A stretch of DNA of 37,809 nt from Devosiaceae bacterium (GCA_021648585.1 JAKISM010000003.1:1-37809); one strand, 5' to 3'; shown: positions 21,949 through 31,900, counted from the stretch's first letter. Notes: generated by a model not told the origin, from the sequence alone. Program-made: numbers and translations.

Positions 21949-23267
21949 GTTTAGCTAAACGCTTAGCGTCCCAATCAAGTGCAATTTTTGCGGCCCGAAT
22001 TGTTGGCTCAGGAATAATATTTTTGGTGCAAGCGGCAATAGCTCGCTATTGGGGTGCAGCAGTGCTTGGCAATTATTTACTAATAGTTGCGATTGCAAAC
22101 CTTATTATGGTTTTTATGCCGCTTGGTTTTCAAACTATTGGTACATATTTTGTTTCAGAATATCGAGCTAAAAAAGATGCTAAAATGCTCAAAAAATTTA
22201 TATGGCGTGCCTATTCTCACATAGGGATAATGGCAATAATTGTTGTTGTATTGATTTTGCCAATTAGCTCGTTCTTTGACAGTATAGCTAATATAATATC
22301 TATTTATTGGATGCCAATATCTTTATTGGCGTTTGCTATCGCCATTATATATTTGAATAGCGCCATTTTGGTAGGGTTAAAAAGGCCGTTTGTTGCTTTT
22401 CTTACTGAGGCTTTATTTAGACCGTTAATGCTTGTCGCTAGTTTTATATTGGCTTTAACAGTGTTTTCTCAATCTAATGCGCTTATGACAATGTTATGGT
22501 TGATGTCAGTTAGTTTCATGCTTTTAGCGGTTTTGCAGTTTTTTGTTGTTATTTCTAGCCTTGCAAAAATTGATGACGAGGTTGCTCCAAGAGATAGTGA
22601 AGTAAAACGTTGGTGGCGATTTGCTGCTCCTTGGGTGCTTATTGTCCTAGCTACAGATTTCTTTTTTGATATTGATTTAATAATTTTAGCTGGTTTTCTA
22701 ACGCCGCAGGATCTGGCAATATTTGGGGTTAGTGCAAAGATTTTTACTCTTGCAGCATTTGGCGTTGTAGCTGTTTATGCTGTTGTCGTGCCTGATATAT
22801 TTGAGGCAGAAGCCAATAATGATAGGGAAGGTTTCTTGCAAAAAATTGGTGAGGCGAATTTAGTTGCGGCTGGCTTGTCCCTAATACTGTTAATTGGAAT
22901 TGCAATTATGGGTAGGTTTGCGCTTAGTATATTTGGCGAGGAATTTACGCAAGGCCTATGGCCACTTGTAATTATGTGTTCAGCCCTATTGGTGCGTTCA
23001 ATTTTTGGGCCAGCATCGCTTGTACTTTCAATCTATGATAGGCCGTATGCTAGTTTGCCTGCGGTCTTTGGCGGAATAGCTAGTTTGGTTGCTCTAAATT
23101 ACTTGCTTGTACCAGTATATGGTCTGATGGGGGCAGCGATTGCGGCTCTTGTAGCAATTACTATTTGGTCAGTTGCGCAATGGTTAGTGGCGCTCAAAAT
23201 AGCAAAAGTTGATGTTTCAATTTTTTCTGCTCTGAGGAAAAAACGCTCAAAGTTGGCTAAAATTTAG
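21945..23267 (+). CDS. Polysaccharide flippase (Wzx/MATE-like)
   Basis: A 440-residue membrane protein with about 12 hydrophobic helices spread evenly, starting at ARIVGSGIIFLVQAAIARYWGAAVLGNYLL, the common opening of polysaccharide transporters of the MOP exporter superfamily. A conserved RRWWRFAAPWVL-like region lies at the domain boundary (VKRWWRFAAPWVLIVLA, near residues 223-239), followed by the second half of the repeat. It should flip a lipid-linked saccharide across the inner membrane. Translational coupling to the FemAB-like gene points to shared work on a cell-surface glycan. No glycosyltransferase genes are adjacent, so the polymer is unknown. Confidence 0.86.
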   Translation: MSLAKRLASQSSAIFAARIVGSGIIFLVQAAIARYWGAAVLGNYLLIVAIANLIMVFMPLGFQTIGTYFVSEYRAKKDAKMLKKFIWRAYSHIGIMAIIVVVLILPISSFFDSIANIISIYWMPISLLAFAIAIIYLNSAILVGLKRPFVAFLTEALFRPLMLVASFILALTVFSQSNALMTMLWLMSVSFMLLAVLQFFVVISSLAKIDDEVAPRDSEVKRWWRFAAPWVLIVLATDFFFDIDLIILAGFLTPQDLAIFGVSAKIFTLAAFGVVAVYAVVVPDIFEAEANNDREGFLQKIGEANLVAAGLSLILLIGIAIMGRFALSIFGEEFTQGLWPLVIMCSALLVRSIFGPASLVLSIYDRPYASLPAVFGGIASLVALNYLLVPVYGLMGAAIAALVAITIWSVAQWLVALKIAKVDVSIFSALRKKRSKLAKI

Positions 23268-23273
23268 ACAACT

Positions 23274-23888
23274 CTAACTAAGCCCTAAAGCGTGCCTTAT
23301 TTTTAACTTTAGGCGAGATAGACGAGAACTGCTTATACCTTTATCATATCCTTCACTCACCTTATTCAAAGGTAATTCATAAAGGTGATAATCTTCGCCA
23401 AAAATATGTTTTTCTAGCGTGCAAATATGCCTATATCCAACACGTTTCATAATCATTTCAGCAGGTCTGTTGCCGTCTTTTGTGTAGGTTGCAATTTTAT
23501 GGAAATTGCCATTGTTCCAATGAGAAATAAAGGCTCGCATTGCGCTCATGGCTAATAATCCTTTGCGATGCGTGGGTAAAAGGTAAGACCAATAAAGCCA
23601 AATTGTGCCAAGTTCAGGCCCGCTAACCATAAACCCGCAAGGCTGCTCATTATCAAGCATTAGCATTATATGGGCTGGGTTATGATTAAATAATTGCAGT
23701 AAATAAGATTTGCTTAGGCGAGATTTTTCAAATTGCTTAAACTCCTCATTATAGAAGGGCGATTCATCAATTGCCTGTAATAGCCAAATATGTACTTGGT
23801 TAATTTCATTAAGTCTTACTGGTCTAAGACCCGTCGAACTTTTATGTTCTTCACCGCTATTGGGGTTAATTTTTTTAGTTTTGCTCAC
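23274..23888 (-). CDS. GNAT-family N-acetyltransferase
   Basis: A 204-residue protein. The first 20 residues are polar and not part of the fold. RPVRLNEINQVHIWLLQAIDESPF starts the GNAT domain, MLMLDNEQPCGFMVSG and WLYWSYLLPTHRKGLLAMSAMRAFI carry the central strands and the acetyl-CoA binding loop (a degenerate R-x-x-G-x-A type), and KIATYTKDGNRPAEMIMKRVGYRHICTLEKHIFG is the C-terminal part with the usual N-R-P-A helix. The substrate cannot be told. It is convergent with the flippase gene, 6 bp away. The last 30 residues are basic and extend beyond the domain. Confidence 0.75.
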   Translation of the reverse strand: MSKTKKINPNSGEEHKSSTGLRPVRLNEINQVHIWLLQAIDESPFYNEEFKQFEKSRLSKSYLLQLFNHNPAHIMLMLDNEQPCGFMVSGPELGTIWLYWSYLLPTHRKGLLAMSAMRAFISHWNNGNFHKIATYTKDGNRPAEMIMKRVGYRHICTLEKHIFGEDYHLYELPLNKVSEGYDKGISSSRLSRLKLKIRHALGLS

Positions 23889-23967
23889 AATTCCCTCATG
23901 ACATAGTGATTGTACTTAGATTATAGCGCTATAAGGTTACTTTGTGGTGAAGCATGAAAATGTTTGC

Positions 23968-23996
23968 TTGCTTCAACATAATCAAGGGTATAAAAT
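23968..23996 (+). promoter_or_regulatory. Possible promoter of acs
   Basis: TTGCTT (23968-23973) is followed by TAAAAT (23991-23996) after 17 bp, with TATAAA overlapping at 23989. It lies 28 bp before the acs start. Moderate match only. Confidence 0.35.
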
Positions 23997-24023
23997 AGAG
24001 TATGTTTAAATTAGGAGGCTATT

Positions 24024-25967
24024 ATGAGTGAAGTTAAAATATTTGAACCACCTGTAAATATTGTTGCACGGGCAAAAATAGATAAAAATAAATATGAAGA
24101 AATGTATGCTCAATCGGTAAATAATCCTGACGAGTTTTGGGGTGAGCAAGCCAAGCGCCTTGATTGGATGAAGCCTTTTACCAAGGTTAAAAATACTAGC
24201 TTTGCCTATCCTGATATTTCGATTAAATGGTTTGAAGATGGAGAGCTTAATGTAAGTGCTAATTGCATTGATCGCCATTTAGAAAAACGTGGTGAGCAAA
24301 CTGCGATTATTTGGGAGGGTGATGATCCCGAACAATCAAAGCATATTACTTATAATGAATTGCACGAGCATGTTTGTAAATTAGCCAATGTTCTTAAATC
24401 TATGGGCGTTAAAAAGGGTGATAGAATTTGCATTTATATGCCGATGATTCCCGAAGCGGCTTATGCCATGCTTGCATGTTCTCGTATTGGTGCGGTGCAT
24501 TCGGTAGTGTTTGGCGGGTTTTCACCTGAAGCGCTTAAAAGCCGCATCATAGATTGCGATACTAGTGTTGTTGTTACGGCTGACCAAGCAGTGCGAGGTG
24601 GCAAAACAGTTCCGCTAAAGGCAAATGTTGACGAGGCTTTGGCTGAACTTTCTAATATTAAGGTTTTGGTGGTTGAGCGCACTGGCGCAGATGTAGCTTT
24701 TGATGAAGGGCGTGATTATCATTATCATAAAGAAATGGAAAATGCCTCAAGCGATTGTGCGCCTGAGCCTATGAATGCGGAAGATCCGCTATTTATTCTT
24801 TATACTTCAGGCTCAACTGGCAAGCCAAAGGGCGTGTTGCACACAACGGGTGGTTATTTGCTTTATGTTGCTTTTAGCCATGAAGTGACCTTTGATTATC
24901 AGGAGGGTGATATCTATTGGTGCACTGCTGATGTTGGCTGGGTGACTGGGCATTCTTATATTGTCTATGGGCCACTAGCGAATGGCGCTATCACTTTGAT
25001 GTTTGAAGGTGTGCCAACCTATCCAGATGCTTCACGCTTTTGGCAGGTGGTTGATAAGCATAAAGTCAATATTTTTTATACTGCCCCAACGGCAATTCGG
25101 GCGCTTATGGGAATGGGTAATGAATATGTTGAAAAAGCAGATCTTTCGTCATTGCGAATTTTGGGAACAGTTGGTGAGCCAATAAACCCTGAAGCGTGGA
25201 TGTGGTATTATGAGCAAGTTGGGCACGAGAATTGCGCCATTGTTGATACTTGGTGGCAAACCGAAACTGGTGGTTTTATGATAACTCCATTACCGGGCGC
25301 TATCGCTACAAAACCGGGCTCCGCAACCAAGCCATTTTTTGGGGTGCAACCAGTTATTCTTGAGCCTAATACTGGTGAAGAACTCAATGAAATTGAAGCA
25401 CGAGGGGTGTTGGCGATTAAGGATAGTTGGCCGGGTCAAATGCGCACGCTTTATGGCGATCATGAGAGGTTTGTTTCGGCCTATTTTGAGCAATATAAGG
25501 GTTATTATTTTACTGGTGATGGCTGCTTGCGTGATGAGGACGGCTATTATTGGATTACTGGTCGAGTTGATGATGTGCTTAATGTTTCAGGGCATAGGAT
25601 TGGCACTGCTGAAATTGAAAGTGCGCTAGTTTCAAATCCTGCTGTTTCTGAGGCGGCGGTGGTTGGTTATCCGCATAATATTAAAGGGCAGGGGATTTAT
25701 TGCTATGTTACTTTGATGGCGGGGGTTGAGCCAAGCGAAGAGCTTAGGGCGGAGCTTCGTAAACATGTGAGAAAAGAAATTGGGCCAATTTGCACACCAG
25801 ATCATATTCAATGGGCACCTGGTTTGCCAAAAACTCGTTCGGGCAAAATCATGAGACGAATATTGAGAAAAGTTGCTGAAAATGATTATGGCTCGCTTGG
25901 TGATATTTCTACATTAGCCGATCCATCAGTGGTTGAAGATTTGATTAAATATCGTCAAAATCTTTAA
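24024..25967 (+). CDS. acs: Acetyl-CoA synthetase (AMP-forming)
   Basis: Activates acetate to acetyl-CoA through acetyl-AMP. The 647 residues match full-length Acs. Motifs: YTSGSTGKPKGVLHTTGGY at residue 260 on (P-loop), DVGWVTGHSYIVYGPL, DTWWQTETGG, TGDGCLRDEDGYYWITGRVDDVLNVSGHRIG (hinge and CoA site), and PKTRSGKIMRR with catalytic K608, the residue acetylated by Pat-type enzymes in known Acs proteins. Strong ribosome site AGGAGG before ATG 24024. Monocistronic. With pckA-fba-fbp it fits growth on acetate; isocitrate lyase or an ethylmalonyl-CoA pathway is not visible in the window. Confidence 0.97.
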   Translation: MSEVKIFEPPVNIVARAKIDKNKYEEMYAQSVNNPDEFWGEQAKRLDWMKPFTKVKNTSFAYPDISIKWFEDGELNVSANCIDRHLEKRGEQTAIIWEGDDPEQSKHITYNELHEHVCKLANVLKSMGVKKGDRICIYMPMIPEAAYAMLACSRIGAVHSVVFGGFSPEALKSRIIDCDTSVVVTADQAVRGGKTVPLKANVDEALAELSNIKVLVVERTGADVAFDEGRDYHYHKEMENASSDCAPEPMNAEDPLFILYTSGSTGKPKGVLHTTGGYLLYVAFSHEVTFDYQEGDIYWCTADVGWVTGHSYIVYGPLANGAITLMFEGVPTYPDASRFWQVVDKHKVNIFYTAPTAIRALMGMGNEYVEKADLSSLRILGTVGEPINPEAWMWYYEQVGHENCAIVDTWWQTETGGFMITPLPGAIATKPGSATKPFFGVQPVILEPNTGEELNEIEARGVLAIKDSWPGQMRTLYGDHERFVSAYFEQYKGYYFTGDGCLRDEDGYYWITGRVDDVLNVSGHRIGTAEIESALVSNPAVSEAAVVGYPHNIKGQGIYCYVTLMAGVEPSEELRAELRKHVRKEIGPICTPDHIQWAPGLPKTRSGKIMRRILRKVAENDYGSLGDISTLADPSVVEDLIKYRQNL

Positions 25968-25986
25968 TCTAAGTTATCTAACATTG

Positions 25987-26096
25987 TACCCTCAGCCCAG
26001 CCCTTCCCGCAAGGAGGAGGGTGTAAGACTGAGTTAATGAAATTAGAAAAGAAATTCCCCTCCCTCTTTTGCGGGGAGGGGTTAGGGGTGGGGGAT
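25987..26096. repeat. Large inverted pair of C-rich repeats (CCCCCACCCC family), copy 2
   Basis: The left half (25987-26022) reads TACCCTCAGCCCAGCCCTTC and CCGCAAGGAGGAGGG. The right half (26054-26096) is the reverse complement type, CCCCTCCCTC, GCGGGGAGGGG and GGGGTGGGGG. Together they can form a long cruciform after the acs gene. Similar half copies lie at 6390-6427 and 36810-36867. Confidence 0.75.
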
Positions 26097-26229
26097 TGCA
26101 AAAAAGTGGTGGGATTTTTAATATAAGACTTTTACATTGTAGCATTTACTAATATTTGTTTTATATTGGTCTTAGTGTCGCCCTTATTTTATCAAACCAG
26201 TAATTGCTAACGCATGAGGATATTTTTTT

Positions 26230-27351
26230 GTGATAAATCTAGCAGTTTTTTTCAAACGATCGCTTTTGATTATTGCCATATTATTTATAGGTCTGGCAGG
26301 TGCAACAATTTCAAAAGCACAGGGTGCAACATTAGAGCAAATGGCAGGGCAAATGATTTTGCTTGGTTTTCAGGGCGATAAAACCTCTGCTAAATCTGTT
26401 GCCGATACGCGTTTGTTAATTCAGCAAGGGCGCATTGGCGGCGTAATGTATCTTAAGTTTAATGTTTCATCATTGGCTAATGTCAAAGCAATGAATGAAG
26501 GCTTTTTATCAACTGGCGCTACTTTGCCGCCCTTTATTGCTATTGATCAAGAGGGTGGATCGATTGAGCGCCTAACTAGATCTGTTGGGTTTAAGGAAAT
26601 TCAATCAGCTTATGAAATTGCACGTGGGCAAAGCGCTGCTAATGCCAAAAGAATTTATGGTGCTATGGCAAGAGATTTGGCGGCTCTAAAATTTAATCTA
26701 AATTTTGGCCCTGTAGTTGATCTAAATATAAATAAAAACAATCCAATAATTGCTCGATATGGGCGCTCTTTTTCTGACAATGCAAAAGACGTAATTACTT
26801 ATGCAAGCGCATTTGTAAAAGGGCATAGAGAAGCTAATATGCTTACCTCACTAAAACATTTCCCGGGGCACGGCTCATCTGAAAAAGATTCTCATCTTGG
26901 CTTTGTCGATATTACAAAAAGCTGGCAAATTGAGGAGCTTGAGCCATATCGTGAAATGGTACAAAATAATATGGTAGATATGGTAATGATAGCGCATTTA
27001 TATCACCAAGAATTTTCGGGGACGGGTAAAAAACTTCCCTCTAGTTTGTCGCCAAATTGGATTACTGGTGTGCTGCGTAATAATATTGGATATAATGGCG
27101 TAGTTATTTCTGATGATTTAGAAATGAAAGCGATACGGGATAATTTTACTTTGCGCGATACTGTTCTATTAGCAATTAGCGCTGGCACTGATATATTATT
27201 ATTTTCGAACACAGCGAATTATCGCATCTCTTTGGCAGATGAGGTGAGGGCGATTATTGTTAATGAGGCTAAGAGAAATCCTGTTTTTAGAGCGCAGGTA
27301 GAGGCTTCTTATGCTAGAATTCGTAATTTGAAAGATAGAATTGTTTTTTGA
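26230..27351 (+). CDS. Secreted glycoside hydrolase family 3 protein, NagZ-like
   Basis: A 373-residue protein with an N-terminal signal peptide (basic FFKRS, hydrophobic LLIIAILFIGLAGA, then ISKAQG), unlike the cytoplasmic NagZ of peptidoglycan recycling. The GH3 catalytic domain is complete: PPFIAIDQEGGSIERL, LNFGPVVDLN, the NagZ-type loop KHFPGHGSSEKDSH (K209-H222, with the acid-base dyad D220/H222) and VVISDDLEMKAI with the nucleophile at D295 or D296. The enzyme should remove beta-N-acetylglucosamine from muropeptides or chitin fragments in the periplasm or outside. Start GTG 26230 with GAGG at 26216-26219, a rather long spacing. The hydrolase family is sure, export likely, substrate inferred. 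Confidence 0.87.
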   Translation: MINLAVFFKRSLLIIAILFIGLAGATISKAQGATLEQMAGQMILLGFQGDKTSAKSVADTRLLIQQGRIGGVMYLKFNVSSLANVKAMNEGFLSTGATLPPFIAIDQEGGSIERLTRSVGFKEIQSAYEIARGQSAANAKRIYGAMARDLAALKFNLNFGPVVDLNINKNNPIIARYGRSFSDNAKDVITYASAFVKGHREANMLTSLKHFPGHGSSEKDSHLGFVDITKSWQIEELEPYREMVQNNMVDMVMIAHLYHQEFSGTGKKLPSSLSPNWITGVLRNNIGYNGVVISDDLEMKAIRDNFTLRDTVLLAISAGTDILLFSNTANYRISLADEVRAIIVNEAKRNPVFRAQVEASYARIRNLKDRIVF

Positions 27352-27386
27352 AATTCTATTTGACTTATTATAAAAGCCCTCTAGGG

Positions 27387-27407
27387 TAGGTCAGTATTGT
27401 TGACCTA
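27387..27407. promoter_or_regulatory. Inverted repeat upstream of the LysE gene
   Basis: TAGGTCA (27387-27393) and TGACCTA (27401-27407) form a 7-bp inverted repeat with a 7-nt gap, 14 bp before the start codon. It could be an operator or a small hairpin over the ribosome-binding region. No regulator gene is adjacent. Confidence 0.4.
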
Positions 27408-27420
27408 AAAGAGATGTGTT

Positions 27421-28014
27421 ATGGATATTAATTTTATCATTGGGTTTTTACTATTAGCTGTACCAGCGTTTTTTACGCCAGGTCCGAATAATCTTATGTT
27501 GATGACTTCAAGTGCAAAATTTGGCCTAAAAAGAACTATTCCGCACGCTATTGGGATTTTTCTTGGTTTCCCTTTTATGGTTTTTGCTATTGGTTTAGGG
27601 CTTGGAGAGATTTTTACGCTCTATCCAATTATTAAAACTATTCTTAAATATCTTGCTGCGGCATATTTCTTATGGATGGCGTATAATTTACTTGGGATAA
27701 AAATTGGCGAAATGGTTGGCGCAGAACGCCCGATGCGCCTATATGAAGCGGCACTATTCCAATGGATTAACCCTAAAGCGTGGGCAATGGGAGTTAGTTT
27801 TGTGGCAGCTTTTGTGGTTGCTGGGGAAGGGTTTAATTGGTCAATTATTTGGCTTACACTTGGTTGTTTGGCTCTCTCACCTTTTTCTACTATTTTTTGG
27901 ATGGTTTTTGGGCAGCAATTAACAGCTTTGCTGAAGCGCACAGGCACAGAGAGATATTTAGGAATAATCCTTGCTGCTTTAATGATTATTGCAATAATTT
28001 TGTTTCTTGTTTGA
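27421..28014 (+). CDS. LysE/RhtB-family amino acid exporter
   Basis: A 197-residue inner-membrane protein with about six helices. FTPGPNNLMLMTSSAKFGLKRTIPHAIGIFLG carries the LysE-type PGP(N/G) signature near residue 20, and LFQWINPKAWAM near residue 115 is the second family motif (NPKA). Members export amino acids or their derivatives, driven by the proton gradient. The substrate is not predictable. A palindrome precedes the start codon. A different LysE-type gene lies at 36876-37490. Confidence 0.92.
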   Translation: MDINFIIGFLLLAVPAFFTPGPNNLMLMTSSAKFGLKRTIPHAIGIFLGFPFMVFAIGLGLGEIFTLYPIIKTILKYLAAAYFLWMAYNLLGIKIGEMVGAERPMRLYEAALFQWINPKAWAMGVSFVAAFVVAGEGFNWSIIWLTLGCLALSPFSTIFWMVFGQQLTALLKRTGTERYLGIILAALMIIAIILFLV

Positions 28015-28072
28015 TTATATTTAATTGTAGTATAAAAGCCTTAGCGGAAGCTATTTGGAGAGTTCAAATTTT

Positions 28073-28882
28073 ATGAGTGAAAATAATGAAATAAAAAATG
28101 TAAGAGCATTGTTTATTTCTGATGTGCATTTGGGAATGAAAGTTACTCAATTACATCGTTTGTTAGACTTTTTGCAAAAACATGATGCAGAGACTATTTA
28201 TTTAGTTGGTGATATTGTTGATGGTTGGCGTTTGCAAAAAAAATGGCGCTGGCTAGATGAATATAATTCTTTGGTGCAAATATTGCTTGAAAAAGCTGCG
28301 GCGGGCACAAAAATTATTTATCTTCCCGGCAATCATGATGAGTTTTTGCGTGATTACCTTGGCACTTATTTTGGCGAAATTGAATTTATTGATAGAACTA
28401 TTCACACAAGCGCTAAAGGGGAAACCTTTTTAGTTATTCATGGGGATCAGTTTGATGTTGTGGTTCGTCATGCCAAATGGTTAGCGCATGTTGGTGATTG
28501 GGCATATAATTTTGCGCTTCGAGCTAATGTGATTATTAATTGGGGTCGCAGGCGTATGGGTTTGCCTTATTGGTCGCTTTCTGCTTGGGCAAAACACAAG
28601 GTGAAAAACGCCGTTAGCATTATTGGTCGCTTTGAAGAAGCGCTGGTGTTTGAAGCAAAACAATCTGGTGTTGATGGAGTTATTTGCGGCCATATTCATA
28701 TGGCAGATATGCACGAGCGGTTAGGAATAAAATATATTAATACTGGAGACTGGGTTGAAAGCTGCACTTCTATTGTTGAAAATTTTGATGGTGAGTTTGA
28801 GCTAATTAAATGGACAAATGCCCCGCCAAAACCACAAAAGAAAAAAAGACGCTTTTTGCGTAAGCGAAGAAAACCTGAATAA
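28073..28882 (+). CDS. LpxH-like metallophosphoesterase
   Basis: A 269-residue calcineurin-like phosphoesterase of the UDP-2,3-diacylglucosamine diphosphatase group. Metal-site motifs in order: SDVHLG (D17, H19), GDIVDGW (about 48-54), GNHDE (86-90), HGDQFD (123-128) and GHIH (206-209). The first ATG with an upstream GGAGAG (28057-28062) is 28073; a TTG at 28055 overlaps that site. The C-terminal tail is strongly basic (KKKRRFLRKRRK), suggesting peripheral membrane contact. Family members cut the pyrophosphate of UDP-diacylglucosamine in lipid A synthesis, but many alphaproteobacteria use LpxI for this step, so the substrate here is uncertain. Confidence 0.84.
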   Translation: MSENNEIKNVRALFISDVHLGMKVTQLHRLLDFLQKHDAETIYLVGDIVDGWRLQKKWRWLDEYNSLVQILLEKAAAGTKIIYLPGNHDEFLRDYLGTYFGEIEFIDRTIHTSAKGETFLVIHGDQFDVVVRHAKWLAHVGDWAYNFALRANVIINWGRRRMGLPYWSLSAWAKHKVKNAVSIIGRFEEALVFEAKQSGVDGVICGHIHMADMHERLGIKYINTGDWVESCTSIVENFDGEFELIKWTNAPPKPQKKKRRFLRKRRKPE

Positions 28883-28917
28883 TAATTTTTCATATCGCTT
28901 AGGTTACGATTTTAGAA

Positions 28918-28948
28918 AAATGAAAAAAGGCTTCATTTTTGAAGCCTT
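28918..28948 (-). terminator. Intrinsic terminator of the coiled-coil polar-growth gene
   Basis: The stem AAGGCTTC (28927-28934) / GAAGCCTT (28941-28948) has a 6-nt loop. Read on the minus strand it is followed by TTTTTTCATTTTTC, a good U-tract, so it ends the gene that stops at 28968. On the plus strand the tail is weaker, but it may also serve the phosphoesterase gene. Confidence 0.8.
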
Positions 28949-28967
28949 AAATCTTATCACTCTTGAA

Positions 28968-31900
28968 TTAGCTTAATTGCCCGCTTGCATGTGCTAGCAT
29001 GGTGTAGACTTTGCCACGATCAGAAACTAAATAATCAATTAATGATCTTTTAGCTTTAGGGTCAGCTGCCACTTTTCCTAAGAATTGCTCAAATTCTTTA
29101 ATATAGGCAGCGGCATGCTGTGCGAAATTTTTATCATGCTGTAGTTTTTTGCGCACTTCATCAAACGTACCTTGCCCTGCTAATGTGTAAATCCGACGTG
29201 AGAATACATTAGTTTCGCCAGATCTATAATTTTGCCAAGCATTATTTAGAGCTTTGTCATCCATAGATTTATTTACCTCATCAATTAGCTTTGCAAGGTT
29301 AATCGTTGGTTTTTGTGCTTCTTGCTTTTCTGCTTCTTGATTAGCAGAAGCATTTCGTAAGACATCTCTAAGCCAAGAGTTGCTTTCTTTTTGTACTGGC
29401 TGTTCTGTTGATTGTGGGTTGGCTTTGATATTTGGTGCCCTAAGCAACTCTGCTAGAGTTGAATTAGCTTGATTGTCTTCTTGTGTTTGAAGTTTTATCT
29501 GCGCTATTTGAGGTGGTTGATAGTTTTGCGGTTGAGGTTGAACTCTTGGCTTGGGTTGTGATCTTGGTTCGGGCTGTGATCTTGGCTCAGGTTGCGAAAA
29601 GGTAGTTGTTTCAGGCTTAGATTGAGTTTTAACGATAGAGTTTAATTCGTTTAATGCTTCAATTTGCTCGGCAACAACTCTTCTCATAGCAGCGGCACTT
29701 GCGCGAGTTTCTTCTGGTAAATCCATCACACCACGTTGTAGTTCATTGCGTGTTGCTTCTAATTCAGAGCCAACTTGATTAGCTGTTATGCGCATAGAAT
29801 TAGCGGTTTCATTAAAGCGATTAGTTGCTTCTTGAAGTGCTTCGTTCATCTCATCAATGAGCGCTTGTTTGGTATTTTTTAGATGTTCATTAGCACTTTC
29901 TCCTGCCTGATCAAACACTGAGCTAAACTCGCCTAATTGAGATGTAACTTTTTCACCAGATATAAGAAGAGAGCTTTCCATTGCTTTGTTTGCAACTTCA
30001 AGACGTTGTTCTGTTTCAGTAATTGTATCAGTAATAGATTGAGCAAATGAACGCATATTTTCATCAACCTCGTTTGAGCGAGAAATGAAGCTGTTTACCA
30101 AAGTAGTCATCGCTTCTTGGCGTGCGCTTAATGAGCCAACGCTAGAATTTCCTGCCGCTTCAAGATTGCTAGAAGCAATATTCATATCATCTGTTTCTGA
30201 TTTGATATTTGCAAGAATAGAGCTGAATTCACTTGTGATAGAACTCATTGTAGCCTGTAAAGCGCCTACATGTTCTGATACCATTTTACCAGCTTGTTCA
30301 GTTTGAATAACAGCTTCTTTAACAGTGCTTGAATAAGACGAAGTTTGATTGGCAACTGATGTTTCAAGTTTTGATAGGCTACCAGTTGAGGTTTCAAGAA
30401 CTCTTTGTAATAAAAGATTAGAATCATTTAGTTTCGTTAGTGCATCGTTCACGTCTGTTAATATGCGGTTTGAAGATTGTGACATTAATTCCTCAGCCTC
30501 GCGTGAACTCTCCCCTAATGCTTCTAATAAAATATTTGAGTGACCTTTAAGGGAGCTCTCTAACTCTTCTGATTTAGTAGAAATAATATTTGCAAAATTG
30601 TCGCTTTGAGTAGCGACTACTTGGTTCATTTCATCAAGTTTAGCGCTAAGAGTTTCTGCAGTTTCAATGGCTTTTACTTCTACTAGATCTTCAATATGGC
30701 GGGCAGCTTCTTTCACTTGTTCAAGGGCTGTGCGAACAACAATATCCATGCGTGATGTGGTTTGCTCTACATCATTAGAAATAGTAAGAGAAGCGCTTGC
30801 TAAAGATGATCCAATGGTTTCTTCAATTTTTGTAGCGCTACTTTCAAGGTCGCTCATTGATTGCGAAATTGAGTTATTAATATCATCGCTAAGTGCTGTT
30901 AAGCGATCGGCTGTAATATCAACACGTGCAGTAATTGCTTCTGGTAATGTGCCAAGCCTATCATCAACCATTTCAACAATGGATTGACGAGCTGCTTCAA
31001 CGCCAGTTTCAATAATCGTTGCAGTTTTATTGGCGCTATCTTCTACTGAATTTGCCGCTTGCTCAATACGAGAATTAAGACCTAACTCAGCGTCTGAGAT
31101 ACGATTTATTGCAATGTCTATATGGTTGCCAATGTTCTCATTAACTTGGGAAACATTTTTTGTAACTAATTCAGACATCTCATTAGTGCGTTGTTGCATT
31201 GTTTCAGAGATTGAGCGCACGGCGTTATTTGTATGAGAGCGAACTTCTTGAGCTTGCCCATCAATAGTTTTTGCAAGTGTTTGAGTGCGTTCAGAAATAG
31301 AATCAGATAATAATTTTGTACTGTTATTTAGGGTGATATCTAGCAAGGCAGTTTTTTCGTCAAGCGCTACCTCTAATAGATTTACACTCGACTTAAAGCC
31401 AACAGTATGTCCATCAAGTGCTAATATTATTTTTTCTCCCTTGTCGCCAATTACTGCATCAACTTCATTTAGCCTTGAGCTAAGAATAAGTGACACTTCA
31501 TCAACACGAGCCTCTATATTTGAAAGAGTTTGCGTACCTGCTTCATTAAGCATTGTTTGAGTTTTGTCTCCAGCTTCATCAATGGCGCTACTAATTTCAA
31601 TTAAAGCTGTGTTTAGAGATGAATCCATAGAGTTAAATCTGATTGAAAGTACCTCATCAAGTCTATTCGCTGTTGAATTAATTCCATTGAGTGCGCTACT
31701 AACCCCTAAGTCAATATTGCTAGTAATACGAGTGCCAATGGCTTCTAAGGTATTGTTTATATTAGTTGAGTTAGTTTCAAGCTCAGCAATAATAAATGAG
31801 CCACTTTGCTTTAGATTATTGTCTAATTGTTGTGTCTTTTGCTCAATGGTTTGAGAAAATGAAAGGGTTGAGTTATCAAAACTCTCATTTAGTGCAAGTA

